Below, in pieces: positions 1 to 7,513 of a stretch of 16,821 bases of DNA. A program made the position numbers and the translations under genes. The stretch comes from an uncultured Opitutales bacterium (GTDB lineage Bacteria; Verrucomicrobiota; Verrucomicrobiia; Opitutales; UBA953), in the NCBI GenBank assembly GCA_934675585.1, contig CAKUQY010000034.1, positions 1 through 16,821 of the forward strand, in the 5' to 3' direction. Positions within the stretch are counted from its first letter, which is position 1; each line of letters starts with the position of its first letter. The notes beneath the pieces were generated by a model. It searched no databases. It was not told where the DNA came from and saw only the letters and a program-made list of their open reading frames with translations.

Positions 1-43
1 TGATTCCTAATAAACCTACGGTTTTTCATTCCCGCGTTCCCGC
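1..43 (+). repeat. End module of the large intergenic repeat, cut by the window edge
   Basis: Bases 1-43 are the exact reverse complement of 2042-2084. They carry the CCTACGGTTTTTCATTCCCG module that ends the other intergenic repeat copies (2042-2284, 3861-4076, 4141-4358, 15943-16199). The rest of this copy probably lies left of the window. Bases 44-105 hold one further GTTCCC motif and a small GCGCTTTCAGCGC hairpin, but no gene. Confidence 0.8.
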
Positions 44-105
44 GAAGTTTCCCGTATTCTGTCGCGCTTTCAGCGCTCAATTTTTGTTCCCGCGTTTTTC
101 TAAAA

Positions 106-1659
106 TTAATTTTCAATCTCGGGAACGACAAAACCGCTCGCTTCCACAATGCGACTCACGCCCAACATCACAAAAACCTCTTTCGCGTTCCCGCGCGGCA
201 TAAACCAATATTGATAAACGCCTGGACGCACAATCACGACGCTTTCGGGAACGAGAATTTCGTTGCTGTCGGTGCGCACATTGGCGGGAACAAAAAATAA
301 TTCTGGCGCGTATTCTTTTGCCAACATCGGCAACTCGGTAATTTCAATGACAATCGCGGGCGGCGATTTTTTTAAAATGCGAAAATAATCATCGTCCAAA
401 AACGCGCGCATTCGGCAAGTTTGTCCCGCAAAACTCACTCGCGTATTCGCCGCTTTTCCCAACTTTAATTTTTGCTCGGGCAAAATTTCATTCGCGCCAA
501 AACCTTGCATTTTAACGAGTTTAGCGAGCACCGCCCACTCATCATTTTCGCGCGGGAACGCCACTTTGGCAATCGGCGTCGAAAGCACGTTCCCGTCAAG
601 CGTGCCAAACTCCTCATTTTCCAAAAAGCGCACATTCACATGAAAACGGTCCGGCGCGGTCAAACAAATTTGCTGCGGGTCGGTCGGCGCAAACATCAAA
701 ACATCGGCGGGAACAATCTCCGCGCCCGTCGCCTCTCGCAAAGTTTTTGCCGAGCCCAACGCAAAATTGCCCAAGCGCCAATTGTAAAAATTTTCTGTTC
801 CCGCCAACTCAATTTCCATTTTGCCAAACGCCGCGCTCATTTCTTGCGGCATCGAAAAACTACGCAAATCGCGCGGGAACGCAATCGATTTTACCACCGC
901 AGTCATCGCGGGAACGGGCAAGCGTTCGCTCTGCGCACGCTCGTCATCGGTCAATTTTTGCATGCCGTAAAGTTCGGGCGGAATATCAAAATTTTGCGAA
1001 ACAAAACGGCATTCGAATTCGTCCAATTTTTGCCACGCGCCGTTCCCGTCTTTCGCCTCGACTCGCAACAACCAATGTTCCGAAAAATCACTGCCAAAAT
1101 CGCTGCTCCAAACAGGCCGCACTGGCAACGGCATCGCCGCAATCGCATCGCCCGTTTTTGAATGAAAAACCGTAAAACTTTCAGGATCCAACTGCATCGC
1201 AAAACGCGTTGCGGGATCAACGATTGAAAACGCAAATTTTTCGCGGTCAAAAAACGCTTTGCCAAAACTTTTATAACCCGCCGTCTTCATCTCATCAACG
1301 TTCCCGCGAGCATAAATCCAAACAAATGGCACATTGACAACCTCGCCCGCGCGGTCCGTATCCGCAAAATAATAATCCGCAAAACGTTCCCGCGCCTCAC
1401 GACTGCCGCCCTTAAAACTCAAACCCATTTTGTGAAGCGTCGCCAAAAAATTCGTTCCCGCAAAACTCACCAACTCCTCACCATTTTGCTCAATGCCCAA
1501 CACCGCAAACGTCGTCGTTTCGTTGCGGCATTCATACTGAAAACGGTCGCGCCACATCAGCCAGCCCATCGCCAACAACGCAATCAGCGTTCCCGCAACA
1601 AGCGCGCAAAACAACAACGAAACCCGATTCTTCGGCAAATCGTCAATCGTTATTCGCAT
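106..1659 (-). CDS. Unknown membrane-anchored protein, 517 aa
   Basis: I do not recognise this family. The protein has one hydrophobic segment at about residues 14-36, preceded by a short basic N-terminus and followed by a long soluble part, so it is probably anchored by an N-terminal helix with most of the chain outside the membrane. The soluble part is rich in beta-type alternation and shows no catalytic motif I can name. The start ATG shares its A with the stop of the upstream cysteine-protein gene (TAATG), which implies translational coupling and co-transcription. The coding sequence is loaded with the GTTCCC motif, giving repeated Ala-Gly-Thr, Val-Pro-Ala, Gly-Asn and Phe-Pro-Arg steps. 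That suggests a protein under weak sequence constraint. Function unknown; that it is a real gene is fairly sure from its length and coupling. Confidence 0.8.
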   Translation of the reverse strand: MRITIDDLPKNRVSLLFCALVAGTLIALLAMGWLMWRDRFQYECRNETTTFAVLGIEQNGEELVSFAGTNFLATLHKMGLSFKGGSREARERFADYYFADTDRAGEVVNVPFVWIYARGNVDEMKTAGYKSFGKAFFDREKFAFSIVDPATRFAMQLDPESFTVFHSKTGDAIAAMPLPVRPVWSSDFGSDFSEHWLLRVEAKDGNGAWQKLDEFECRFVSQNFDIPPELYGMQKLTDDERAQSERLPVPAMTAVVKSIAFPRDLRSFSMPQEMSAAFGKMEIELAGTENFYNWRLGNFALGSAKTLREATGAEIVPADVLMFAPTDPQQICLTAPDRFHVNVRFLENEEFGTLDGNVLSTPIAKVAFPRENDEWAVLAKLVKMQGFGANEILPEQKLKLGKAANTRVSFAGQTCRMRAFLDDDYFRILKKSPPAIVIEITELPMLAKEYAPELFFVPANVRTDSNEILVPESVVIVRPGVYQYWFMPRGNAKEVFVMLGVSRIVEASGFVVPEIEN

Positions 1660-1988
1660 TACTTCTTCGACTCTCCAAGCTCAACTCCACTCACAACACA
1701 TTGCGGACACGGCACGCGATAAATCTGCTTTAATTCTTTGCAAAATATCGAACCATTTTTGTTTTTAAACGCTTCAACAACCGCATCCGCATTTTGCACA
1801 CCCACAATCATCATCGCCGCATAAACCGCGCCACACATGCCATTCGGCGCACGACCTACACCACAATCACTCAATTTTTCTAGCAAATCTTCACGCCCCA
1901 AACCATACGCAACCGCTTGCGCGCAATTAAGCCGCAACGGCGGTTGACGAAAGGCGGACAATGCCTTATTTTTTGCATTTTCTTCCAT
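1659..1988 (-). CDS. C_GCAxxG_C_C family cysteine protein, 109 aa
   Basis: Resembles the C_GCAxxG_C_C family, small proteins with spaced cysteines thought to have redox or metal-related roles; their precise function is not established. Visible cysteines fall at residues 22 (in LNCAQAV), 42, 52 (in NGMCGAVYAA), 83 (FCKELK) and 94/97 (CPQC), matching the family pattern of NCAQ, CGA and a C-terminal C-x-x-C. I chose the ATG at 1988 rather than an in-frame GTG at 2036, because a perfect TATAAT lies six bases upstream, which would give a leaderless message. It is followed on a TAATG overlap by the membrane-anchored unknown. It contains no GTTCCC motif, unlike its neighbours, so it may be a newer arrival or more constrained. 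Confidence 0.8.
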   Translation of the reverse strand: MEENAKNKALSAFRQPPLRLNCAQAVAYGLGREDLLEKLSDCGVGRAPNGMCGAVYAAMMIVGVQNADAVVEAFKNKNGSIFCKELKQIYRVPCPQCVVSGVELGESKK

Positions 1989-1994
1989 AAAATC

Positions 1995-2000
1995 ATTATA
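1995..2000 (-). promoter_or_regulatory. Candidate -10 box for the cysteine-protein gene
   Basis: A perfect TATAAT on the minus strand lies six bases before the ATG at 1988. Transcription would start at or beside the A of the ATG. No good -35 box is visible at 16-18 bp, so this is weaker than the other promoters in the window. Confidence 0.4.
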
Positions 2001-2041
2001 AATTACGCCAAACTTTTTCGCGAGAAATTTGAACACAAACG

Positions 2042-2284
2042 GCGGGAACGCGGGAATGAAAAACCGTAGGTTTATTAGGAATCAATAGGATTTTTGAGTT
2101 GTGCCGAAGACACTAAAATCGCTTGCGATGGCTAACCCCCACAAAAGCGAGCGAATTTTATTTCAGTTATTTTCAAACTCGGTCATCGTCATGGTCACGC
2201 GAATGCGCGTCTCGCGTGTGAGGGTAAAACAAAAATAACACCTGTCCCAAAGGGGGTGAACTAAAAAAACTTCGCGGGAACGTG
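2042..2284 (-). repeat. Large modular intergenic repeat, copy A (reverse)
   Basis: Read on the minus strand it holds, in order: a CGTTCCCGCGAAG start, a TTCACCCCC...GGG hairpin, a poly-T/GTTTTACCCTCACAC segment, a GAGACGCGCATTCGCG block with ATGACN hexamer repeats, TTTTGTGGGGGTTAGCCATCGC, a small hairpin around the GTGTCTTCGGCAC module, and the CCTACGGTTTTTCATTCCCG end. Copy D (15943-16199) is nearly the same along its whole length. Copies B and C lack the GAGACGCG/ATGACN block. No open reading frame is convincing in it. Confidence 0.85.
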
Positions 2285-2289
2285 GGAGC

Positions 2290-2700
2290 GCGGGTTTTAT
2301 TTCTCACGCAGATCTCGCAGATTGCGCAAATTTTTTGGGAGGAGCGGCATCTTGCCGCTCCATTTTTGTTATTTTTTCCCGCAAACTCAAAGCGCCAACG
2401 GCGCGTCTTATTTCAGCCCAGAGCACAAGCCCTGGGTAAGCTTCGTGAAAAGTGCGTTCCCGCGATGAAAGCGCCTACGGCGAAAAGGTTTTTGAAGGAG
2501 GCGGTACCGAGCAACGCGAGATGGAACCATTTCTAACTTCGCCACGAGAGGCGAGAGAACGGCGGGAACGACAAAACGCGCGTGGAACGCGCAACACGAA
2601 TAACCGCGGGTTTTAACCCGCGGGAACGCAAAAATAACGATGCGCCTGTAAGACGCAACTTCACCGCGAAACAAAACCTATTTTCCCGCTTCCCGCACAT
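2290..2700. repeat. Gene-free block of short hairpin modules
   Basis: This stretch holds a string of unrelated short inverted repeats: GGAGCGGCATCTTGCCGCTCC at about 2340, GCGCCAACGGCGC at 2391, CCCAGAG...CCCTGGG near 2415, CGCCTACGGCG near 2470, GCGCGTGGAACGCGC near 2578 and CCGCGGGTTTTAACCCGCGG near 2604. A 15-base TCACGCAGATCTCGC word (2304-2318) recurs inverted at 16225-16239. Such mosaics resemble REP-like intergenic elements. The open frames that cross it are arginine-rich artefacts. Confidence 0.6.
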
Positions 2701-2761
2701 CCCCGCGAACGTTAGTGAGCGAGCGTAAGCTACTCGCAATCGGTGTTAAAAAACGTTCCCG
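2701..2761. repeat. Intergenic repeat shared with 7466-7528
   Basis: The segment containing GTTAGTGAGCGAGCGTAAGC and CTACTCGCAATCGGTGT recurs with small changes at 7466-7528. In both places it lies just beyond the terminator of a minus-strand gene and ends in the CGTTCCCG arm of that terminator. Confidence 0.75.
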
Positions 2762-2781
2762 CGAGCAAGCCCACGGGAACG
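2748..2781 (-). terminator. Intrinsic terminator of the first PEP-CTERM gene, built from a motif pair
   Basis: On the minus strand CGTTCCCG (2781-2774) pairs with CGGGAACG (2761-2754), followed by six T (2753-2748). The stem is two inverted copies of the iterated motif. It lies about 30 bases past the stop codon at 2812. Confidence 0.75.
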
Positions 2782-2895
2782 ACAAAACAATATGAAAAAA
2801 TTCTTTTCAAATTAGCGACGGCGGCGACGCGCACCAACTAATGCCAACGCACCCAATCCCGCCAACAGGCCGAACGCCGACGGCTCGGGAACAGC
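2772..2895 (-). repeat. PEP-CTERM 3' cassette, copy 1
   Basis: These 124 bases match 16390-16513 without gaps and with about four mismatches. They cover the terminator arm, 30 non-coding bases and the codons of the PEP-CTERM tail. Identity stops abruptly just upstream of the Val-Pro-Glu-Pro codons, where the two genes diverge. Confidence 0.9.
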
Positions 2896-3507
2896 CGGAG
2901 AAACCGCATCACCGTATTTCAACGAAATGTTGGAATAGGTGTCCGTCCTGCTGTTCGTCCACAAGCGCGTGTTGCTGTTGTTGCCCAGAAACGTTGTGTT
3001 GCTATCCGGAGCGTTAACGGTGGCTTCTTTCTTATCGCCGAACTTCAATTTCAAAACCGACAGCGCCGCTGAGGAGTCGCTCGATTTGAGATAAGTGAGC
3101 ACAACGGTCTGGCTGGAGCCGGTGGCAGGCTTCGTGATATTCGTCAGCAATGCCCAGTCGCTACCGCCTTTCGTGCCGAATTTCAAGGTGCCGTTGTTGT
3201 CGCTTTCCCATTGCAGGACGATGCCGTTGGCACCGGAGGATGCCGCACCGTTCGTCCCGAAGAGGTCGATGGGGGTGGTGACATTACTATTAGTCGAAGC
3301 CCAGCTGAACGAAAGCTGCCAGCTGTTCGTCAGACTGCCACTGGGATCGCCCGACCACGAGAAGCCGGAGTTCCCGGAGCTAAGCGTGCCGCTCGGCTCA
3401 GTGAGCGTAAGATCCGTCCACTCCGGTTCCGGCAACGTGTTTCCTTCCGCGTTTGCGAAAGCCGTTCCCGCGGCGAGGAGCGCTGTAATTGTAATGAGAT
3501 TTTTCAT
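2812..3507 (-). CDS. PEP-CTERM sorted exported protein, 231 aa
   Basis: A secreted protein handled by an exosortase-type sorting system. Residues 1-20 form a signal peptide (MKNLITITALLAAGTAFANA, with an ANA cleavage site). The middle is rich in Ser, Thr, Asn and Gly with alternating Trp and Phe, like small beta-sandwich surface proteins of Verrucomicrobiota. The tail from residue 206 is VPEPSAFGLLAGLGALALVG followed by Ala and five Arg: the PEP motif, a hydrophobic helix and a basic end that define PEP-CTERM substrates. The tail is identical to that of the gene at 16430. No exosortase is in this window. Codons are more GC-rich and the motif rarer than in neighbours. The upstream region is AT-rich with no clear Shine-Dalgarno. 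The exact role (surface, matrix, adhesion) cannot be told. Confidence 0.9.
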   Translation of the reverse strand: MKNLITITALLAAGTAFANAEGNTLPEPEWTDLTLTEPSGTLSSGNSGFSWSGDPSGSLTNSWQLSFSWASTNSNVTTPIDLFGTNGAASSGANGIVLQWESDNNGTLKFGTKGGSDWALLTNITKPATGSSQTVVLTYLKSSDSSAALSVLKLKFGDKKEATVNAPDSNTTFLGNNSNTRLWTNSRTDTYSNISLKYGDAVSPAVPEPSAFGLLAGLGALALVGARRRRR

Positions 3508-3544
3508 ATATTTTATAATTTTTTTGTTTAAGATTTAAGATTTC

Positions 3545-3565
3545 GTTTGAAGACCATCTTCAAAC
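3545..3565. promoter_or_regulatory. 21-bp inverted repeat upstream of the PEP-CTERM gene
   Basis: GTTTGAAGA, three bases, then TCTTCAAAC: a perfect 9-bp dyad about 40 bases before the ATG at 3507. It could be a regulator binding site or a hairpin in a 5' leader. I see no clear promoter boxes between it and the start. Confidence 0.4.
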
Positions 3566-3810
3566 TTGAAACATTCTAAATTCAAAAAAAAAAACGCAAG
3601 CACAAAATTAAATTCGCGTTCCCGCAAGATTAAAAAAATCAAAAAATTTCTTCGTTTTCTTTAGCGAGCGAACGCGAGCAGGTGCCCTTAAATTCTTTTT
3701 TTTTCTTGTTCCCGCGCGTCTGCGTTGCCTTAGCAACGCGCCCAAAAAATCTTCGTGCCTTTGTGTCTTCGTGTGAGATTTTTTCCCGTTCCCGCGCCCA
3801 CCAACAAAAA
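3566..3810. other. Gene-free intergenic region with short repeats
   Basis: AT-rich, with several A and T runs. It holds GTTCCC motifs at about 3620, 3710 and 3790, a GCGTTGCCTTAGCAACGC hairpin at about 3722-3739, and a CTTCGTGCCTTTGTGTCTTCGTG stretch (from 3751) that resembles low-complexity intergenic repeats found in many environmental bacterial genomes. No gene seen. Confidence 0.6.
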
Positions 3811-4076
3811 ATCTTAGTTTCTCTTAAATTTTCCCCGTAGTTTCCTTAGTTGAAAAAAATCCCGTTCCCGCAAACTCTCAGCTTTTTTAGTTCACCCCCT
3901 TCGGGGCTGATTTTATTTTTGTTTTACCCCCACACGCTCGCGTTCCCGCAAGCTTTTGTGGGGGTTAGCCATCGCGGGAAGGCGTTCCCGCAATTTCAGT
4001 GCCTTCGGCACAATTAAAAAAACTATTTTCCCCTATTCTGCCTACGGTTTCTCAATTTCTGTTCCCGCGTTCCCGA
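3811..4076 (+). repeat. Tandem repeat unit 1: CTTAG module plus large repeat copy B
   Basis: The first part (3811-3860) is a TCTTAG...CCCCGTAGTTTCCTTAG module; the second (3861-4076) is copy B of the large intergenic repeat. Copy B has the TCAC-CCCC-TTC-GGGG-CTGA hairpin, an ACCCCCACA/TGTGGGGGT stem, a GTGCC-TTC-GGCAC hairpin and a CCTACGG end. It lacks the ATGACN block of copies A and D. Unit 2 follows directly in the same orientation. Confidence 0.85.
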
Positions 4077-4090
4077 GCAACAAACAAAAA

Positions 4091-4358
4091 TTCTTAGTTT
4101 TCCTTAAATTTTCCCCGTAGTTTCCTTAGATGAAAAATTCCCGTTCCCGCCGCAAACTCTCAGCTTTTTTAGTTCACTCCCTTCGGGACTGATTTTGTTT
4201 TTGATCGACCCCCACACGCTCGCGTTCGCTCGCTTTTGTGGGGGTTAGCCATCGCGGAAACGCGTTCCCGCAATTTCAGTGCCTTCGGCACAAGCCAAGT
4301 TCCTATTTATTTCTACTAAACCTACGGATTTTCCATTCCCGTTCCCGCGTTCCCGCGG
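4091..4358 (+). repeat. Tandem repeat unit 2: CTTAG module plus large repeat copy C
   Basis: Same order of modules as unit 1: the CTTAG module at 4091-4139, copy C at 4141-4358. In the first hairpin the outer C-G pair of copy B is replaced by T-A (TCAC-TCCC-TTC-GGGA-CTGA), a compensatory change. The unit ends two bases before the rseP stop codon on the opposite strand. Confidence 0.85.
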
Positions 4359-4359
4359 G

Positions 4360-6174
4360 TTATTTTTTCATCAATTTTAAATAATCGTTCGAAAGTGTAA
4401 ATTTTTCGATTTGTGTGGCTTGTTTTGCGTCTTGATTGCCTTGCAAGCGCGACCAATCGTTGAGCAAAACGTAGCCCATAAATCCAAAAAGCAACATCAT
4501 AAAAAACATCGTGATACAGCTTTGCGTGCGTATTGAGATTGCTTTTTTGCGCAAGCGGTTAATGGTGGCAATCAAAATGTGCCCGCCGTCGAGCACGGGA
4601 ACGGGAAGCAAATTCAAAATCGCCAGATTGATGTTGATCATCACTGTCAAACTCAACAGCAAATACAAACTTTGCGAAAAACGGTAATAAACTTCGCCGA
4701 TTGAAAACACGCCGTTCATGTGTTTGATGCTAATGTCGCTGCTTGGATTCACCAATCCCGCGAGCGATTTAAATGTGACATCGACGCTGCGCCACAAAAG
4801 CGAAAACGCGTTCACGTGTTTTGTCGTCATCGCTGGCGCAAAGCCCACGCCGATAAATGCTTCAGGCGTTCCTGCCACAAAATTCACGGACTTAATCGTT
4901 CCCGCAACCACCGCCGATTCTCCGTTGGGATAAGTGATAAAAAATTTCACCGTTGGCGTTCCCGCGAGCATTTTTGCAAACTCGGGCAATTTTTTTGCGG
5001 GAACAATTTTTGCGTTCCCGCCGATGCTCACGCCGTCAATAACCGTGCCGATTGGGAACTCGTCGGTGCTTGTCAAAAATGTGCGCAAAGTTTCGCGCGA
5101 CGCAGACAAACTGACGTTTTCCAAATCGCTCGGCGTTGCCAAAATGTGCAGATTTTGAGTGTTCCCGTCGCGTTCGAATGTCAAATTTAACAAATCGGCG
5201 TTGCGCGTAATCGCGAGTGGCTGAATCGTGGCGCGTTGTGCGTTCCCGTCGCGTTCGTAAGTAATTTCAACCGCAGTGTTAGCGTCGCGGGAACGCAAAA
5301 TCGCGCTCAAATGTGAAACGTTTCCCACTTTTTCATCGCCGACTTTTGTAATCACATCGCCCGCTTGCAAGCCCGCTTTTTCGGCGGGAAGATTTTTTGC
5401 GGGAACGATGCGCGCGGGCAAAAATTGTTCCAAGCCCAGCATGCGCACGCGATCGCCCACACGCGAATTTGTCGCAACGAGCGCGGGTTTTACGACAACT
5501 TCGTGCGTTCCCGTTGCGTTTTCAATTGTCAAAACGGCTTGTGGATTTCCCGATTCGTCGTGATTTGTGCCAAACGCAATCGCCGTGGCGACTTTCGAAA
5601 AATCGTTCACGGGAACGCCATCGACGGCGATAATTTTATCAAAAACTTTTATGCCCGCCACAAAAGCGGGTCCCGCGACTTCCACGCCCGGCTCGATTTC
5701 CAACGTTTTTTCGACGTTCCCGACAACCGTCGTTTCCGCATTCACGGGAACGTCCACTGGAATCGCCCACGCGACAAAAGCCAAAACCACCGCGAAAACG
5801 ACGTTGAAAAATGCTCCCGCCGCCAAAACGATAACGCGGTCGAGATAAGTGATTTGTGTGCGCGTTTTGCAACGCGCCAATTGTTGCAAATTAATTTTGT
5901 CGCCGCCCTCAATCGCCGACATTTCCGCCAAATCGGGAACGGCAACATAGCCGCCCAAGGGCAACAACGAAATGCAATATTCAATGCCCGAACGCGCACT
6001 CGTCCAAGTAAAAAGACGCGGACCAAAACCGATCGAAAAACGCGTTACGCGAATACCACGCCAGCGCGCCGCCAAAAAATGCCCCAATTCATGAACAAAA
6101 ATCGACCCGCCAAAAAACACGACAATCGCCACAATACCTTGCAGCGTCGAAAACAATGATAAAAAACTTTCCAT
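4360..6174 (-). CDS. rseP: RseP-type site-2 intramembrane metalloprotease, 604 aa
   Basis: Zinc metalloprotease of the inner membrane that cuts membrane-bound anti-sigma factors and signal-peptide remnants. The first membrane helix carries HELGH at residues 28-32 (two His and the catalytic Glu). The third zinc ligand is the Asp of LLPVPVLDGGH at about residue 529, near the C-terminal helices. Between them lie at least two PDZ-like domains, one ending AGIKVFDKIIAVDGVPV and one with AGLQAGDVITKVGD. Typical members are about 420-450 residues, so the periplasmic part here is enlarged by about 150. That insert is rich in iterated motifs (Val-Pro-Ala, Ala-Gly-Thr, Asp-Gly-Asn). The start is supported by a promoter ending eight bases upstream. 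It stands alone: ddh upstream has its own promoter and a terminator-like hairpin between them. The substrate is unknown; no anti-sigma gene is nearby. Confidence 0.93.
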   Translation of the reverse strand: MESFLSLFSTLQGIVAIVVFFGGSIFVHELGHFLAARWRGIRVTRFSIGFGPRLFTWTSARSGIEYCISLLPLGGYVAVPDLAEMSAIEGGDKINLQQLARCKTRTQITYLDRVIVLAAGAFFNVVFAVVLAFVAWAIPVDVPVNAETTVVGNVEKTLEIEPGVEVAGPAFVAGIKVFDKIIAVDGVPVNDFSKVATAIAFGTNHDESGNPQAVLTIENATGTHEVVVKPALVATNSRVGDRVRMLGLEQFLPARIVPAKNLPAEKAGLQAGDVITKVGDEKVGNVSHLSAILRSRDANTAVEITYERDGNAQRATIQPLAITRNADLLNLTFERDGNTQNLHILATPSDLENVSLSASRETLRTFLTSTDEFPIGTVIDGVSIGGNAKIVPAKKLPEFAKMLAGTPTVKFFITYPNGESAVVAGTIKSVNFVAGTPEAFIGVGFAPAMTTKHVNAFSLLWRSVDVTFKSLAGLVNPSSDISIKHMNGVFSIGEVYYRFSQSLYLLLSLTVMININLAILNLLPVPVLDGGHILIATINRLRKKAISIRTQSCITMFFMMLLFGFMGYVLLNDWSRLQGNQDAKQATQIEKFTLSNDYLKLMKK

Positions 6175-6182
6175 TGCAATCT

Positions 6183-6211
6183 ATTCTAATAAATTCCCGT
6201 TCCCGCGACAA
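6183..6211 (-). promoter_or_regulatory. Promoter of rseP
   Basis: TTGTCG, 17 bp, TAGAAT, then 8 bases to the ATG at 6174. Transcription would begin one or two bases before the start codon, so the message is nearly leaderless. The spacer contains GGGAAC in the direction of transcription. Confidence 0.6.
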
Positions 6212-6216
6212 AGCAA

Positions 6217-6255
6217 AATGCGTTCCCGCGGGAATGCTATTCACGGGAACGCATT
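6217..6255 (-). terminator. Motif-pair hairpin after ddh, probable terminator
   Basis: AATGCGTTCCCG (6217-6228) pairs perfectly over 12 bp with CGGGAACGCATT (6244-6255), about 25 bases past the ddh stop. On the minus strand it is followed by TTTGCTTTG, a poor T run, so termination may be partial. It directly precedes the rseP promoter. Confidence 0.55.
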
Positions 6256-6279
6256 TGTTGTTGTTTTTGCGGGAACGCT

Positions 6280-7272
6280 CTAAAGCAAAGTCGCGCGCAG
6301 CTCTTCGCCCGATTTTGGCGAAAGCCACGCGGGAGCGATGTCAAACAAGGTAAACGCGCCAGTTGCTCCGTGCGATTTAATGCGCATCGCCGCGCGGGCA
6401 CAAGCCGTCAAAACACTGCTTGTAAATTCCGGATTCGAGCCCAATTTTAATGAATATTCAATAATGTGTTTCGTTTCACCGTTCACGCCCGTCGTTCCCG
6501 AGCGCAACACAAAACCGCCGTGCGCGATGCCGCTGTGGTCGCGCGCGAGCTCTTCCTGCGAAATAAAATGCACCGTCGTGTCGTAATCGGCAAAATAATT
6601 TGGCATAGTTTTGATCGTCGTTTCGATTTTTGCCAAATCTGCGCCCGGTTTTGCGACGACAAAACATTCGCGCAAATGTTTTTGGCGCGTGGTGAGTTCG
6701 GGATTCGTTCCCGCGCGAACGGCTTCGATCGCGGCGGCGACGGGAACGGTGTATTGCTTCGCATCGGCAACGCCTTCGATGCGGCGAATCGCGTCCGAAT
6801 GTCCCTGGCTCACGCCCTTGCCCCAAAATGTGTAATCGTTCCCGCAAGGCAGCATGCAGTTGCCGTAAAGTCGGTTGAGCGAAAACATTCCGGGATCCCA
6901 GCCCGCGGAAATAATCGCGACCGTTCCCGCGGCTTTTGCGGCTTTATCGACGTTTGCAAAATGTTGCGGAATTTTCGCGTGCGTGTCGAAACTGTCAACG
7001 CAATTGAACATCGCAGCACACGCAGGCGTTTGCTCGGGCAAATCCGTTGCGCTGCCACCGCAAAGAATCATCACGTCGATTTTACCAACGAATGACGGCA
7101 TTTCGCTCATCGCAAAAACGCCCGCCGACGTCGTTAAAATTTTCAAAGTTTTAGGATCACGGCGCGTAAAAACGCCGACAAGTTCCATATCTGCATTTTG
7201 CGCAATCGCGAGTTCCACACCGCGCCCAAGATTGCCGTAACCGATGATACCGATTTTAATTTTTTGACTCAT
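6280..7272 (-). CDS. ddh: meso-Diaminopimelate D-dehydrogenase, 330 aa
   Basis: NADPH-dependent enzyme that makes meso-diaminopimelate from tetrahydrodipicolinate in one step, bypassing the succinylase or acetylase routes. It supplies lysine and the peptidoglycan cross-linking residue. The N-terminal Rossmann motif is GYGNLGRG (residues 11-18). Family hallmarks follow: a CVDSFDTHAKIP segment, SAGWDPGMFSLNR and GKGVSQGHSDAIRRI. The length is normal for the family (about 320-330). I chose the ATG at 7272 because the Rossmann strand starts right after it and a promoter ends 10 bases upstream. A longer frame up to 7389 has no homologous sequence. asd lies just upstream on the same strand but has its own promoter and terminator, so the pair is adjacent but separately transcribed. 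The gene has a scattered distribution among bacteria. Confidence 0.95.
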   Translation of the reverse strand: MSQKIKIGIIGYGNLGRGVELAIAQNADMELVGVFTRRDPKTLKILTTSAGVFAMSEMPSFVGKIDVMILCGGSATDLPEQTPACAAMFNCVDSFDTHAKIPQHFANVDKAAKAAGTVAIISAGWDPGMFSLNRLYGNCMLPCGNDYTFWGKGVSQGHSDAIRRIEGVADAKQYTVPVAAAIEAVRAGTNPELTTRQKHLRECFVVAKPGADLAKIETTIKTMPNYFADYDTTVHFISQEELARDHSGIAHGGFVLRSGTTGVNGETKHIIEYSLKLGSNPEFTSSVLTACARAAMRIKSHGATGAFTLFDIAPAWLSPKSGEELRATLL

Positions 7273-7282
7273 AACGTTTACA

Positions 7283-7311
7283 ATTTTATGCCTGTTCCCG
7301 CGGGAATGCAA
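7283..7311 (-). promoter_or_regulatory. Promoter of ddh
   Basis: TTGCAT, 17 bp, TAAAAT, then 10 bases to the ATG at 7272. The predicted leader is about 3-4 bases. The spacer holds CGCGGGAAC in the direction of transcription. Confidence 0.6.
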
Positions 7312-7513
7312 TTTACAAAAATCAATCGTTCCCGACAAAAAACGAGCAATGTTGAAAATTCTAATCAAAAACTCTGCGCCCTCCCCCAAAAAAAATAATT
7401 CGTTTTAATGGCGGGGTGTCGCTTCGCTCGGGACGCGTCAGTTCGTAGTCGAAAAAAATCGTCCCCGTTCCCGCGAATGTTAATGAGCGGGCGTAGCTAC
7501 TCGCAATCGGTGT
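7312..7513. repeat. Gene-free region with a repeat shared with 2701-2761
   Basis: Bases 7312-7465 show no gene; they contain an A-rich run near 7385 and a GGTGTCGCTTCGCTCGGGAC segment near 7415. Bases 7466-7528 repeat 2701-2761 (GTTAATGAGCGGGCGTAGC...CTACTCGCAATCGGTGT) and run into the asd terminator. Confidence 0.65.

Noticed and set aside
472..1175. Plus-strand open frames opposite the 517-aa gene
   Set aside because: Arg- and His-rich composition typical of antisense frames; the minus-strand gene is longer, has a membrane segment and is coupled to its neighbour.
2282..2739. Short open frames in the hairpin block
   Set aside because: They run through palindromic repeat words, are Arg-rich and overlap each other on both strands.
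3095..3538. Plus-strand frame opposite the PEP-CTERM gene
   Set aside because: The minus strand has a signal peptide and a PEP-CTERM tail; this frame is a shadow.
6972..7389. Longer N-terminus for ddh up to 7389
   Set aside because: The Rossmann motif starts right after the ATG at 7272, and the extension covers the promoter and has no family likeness.
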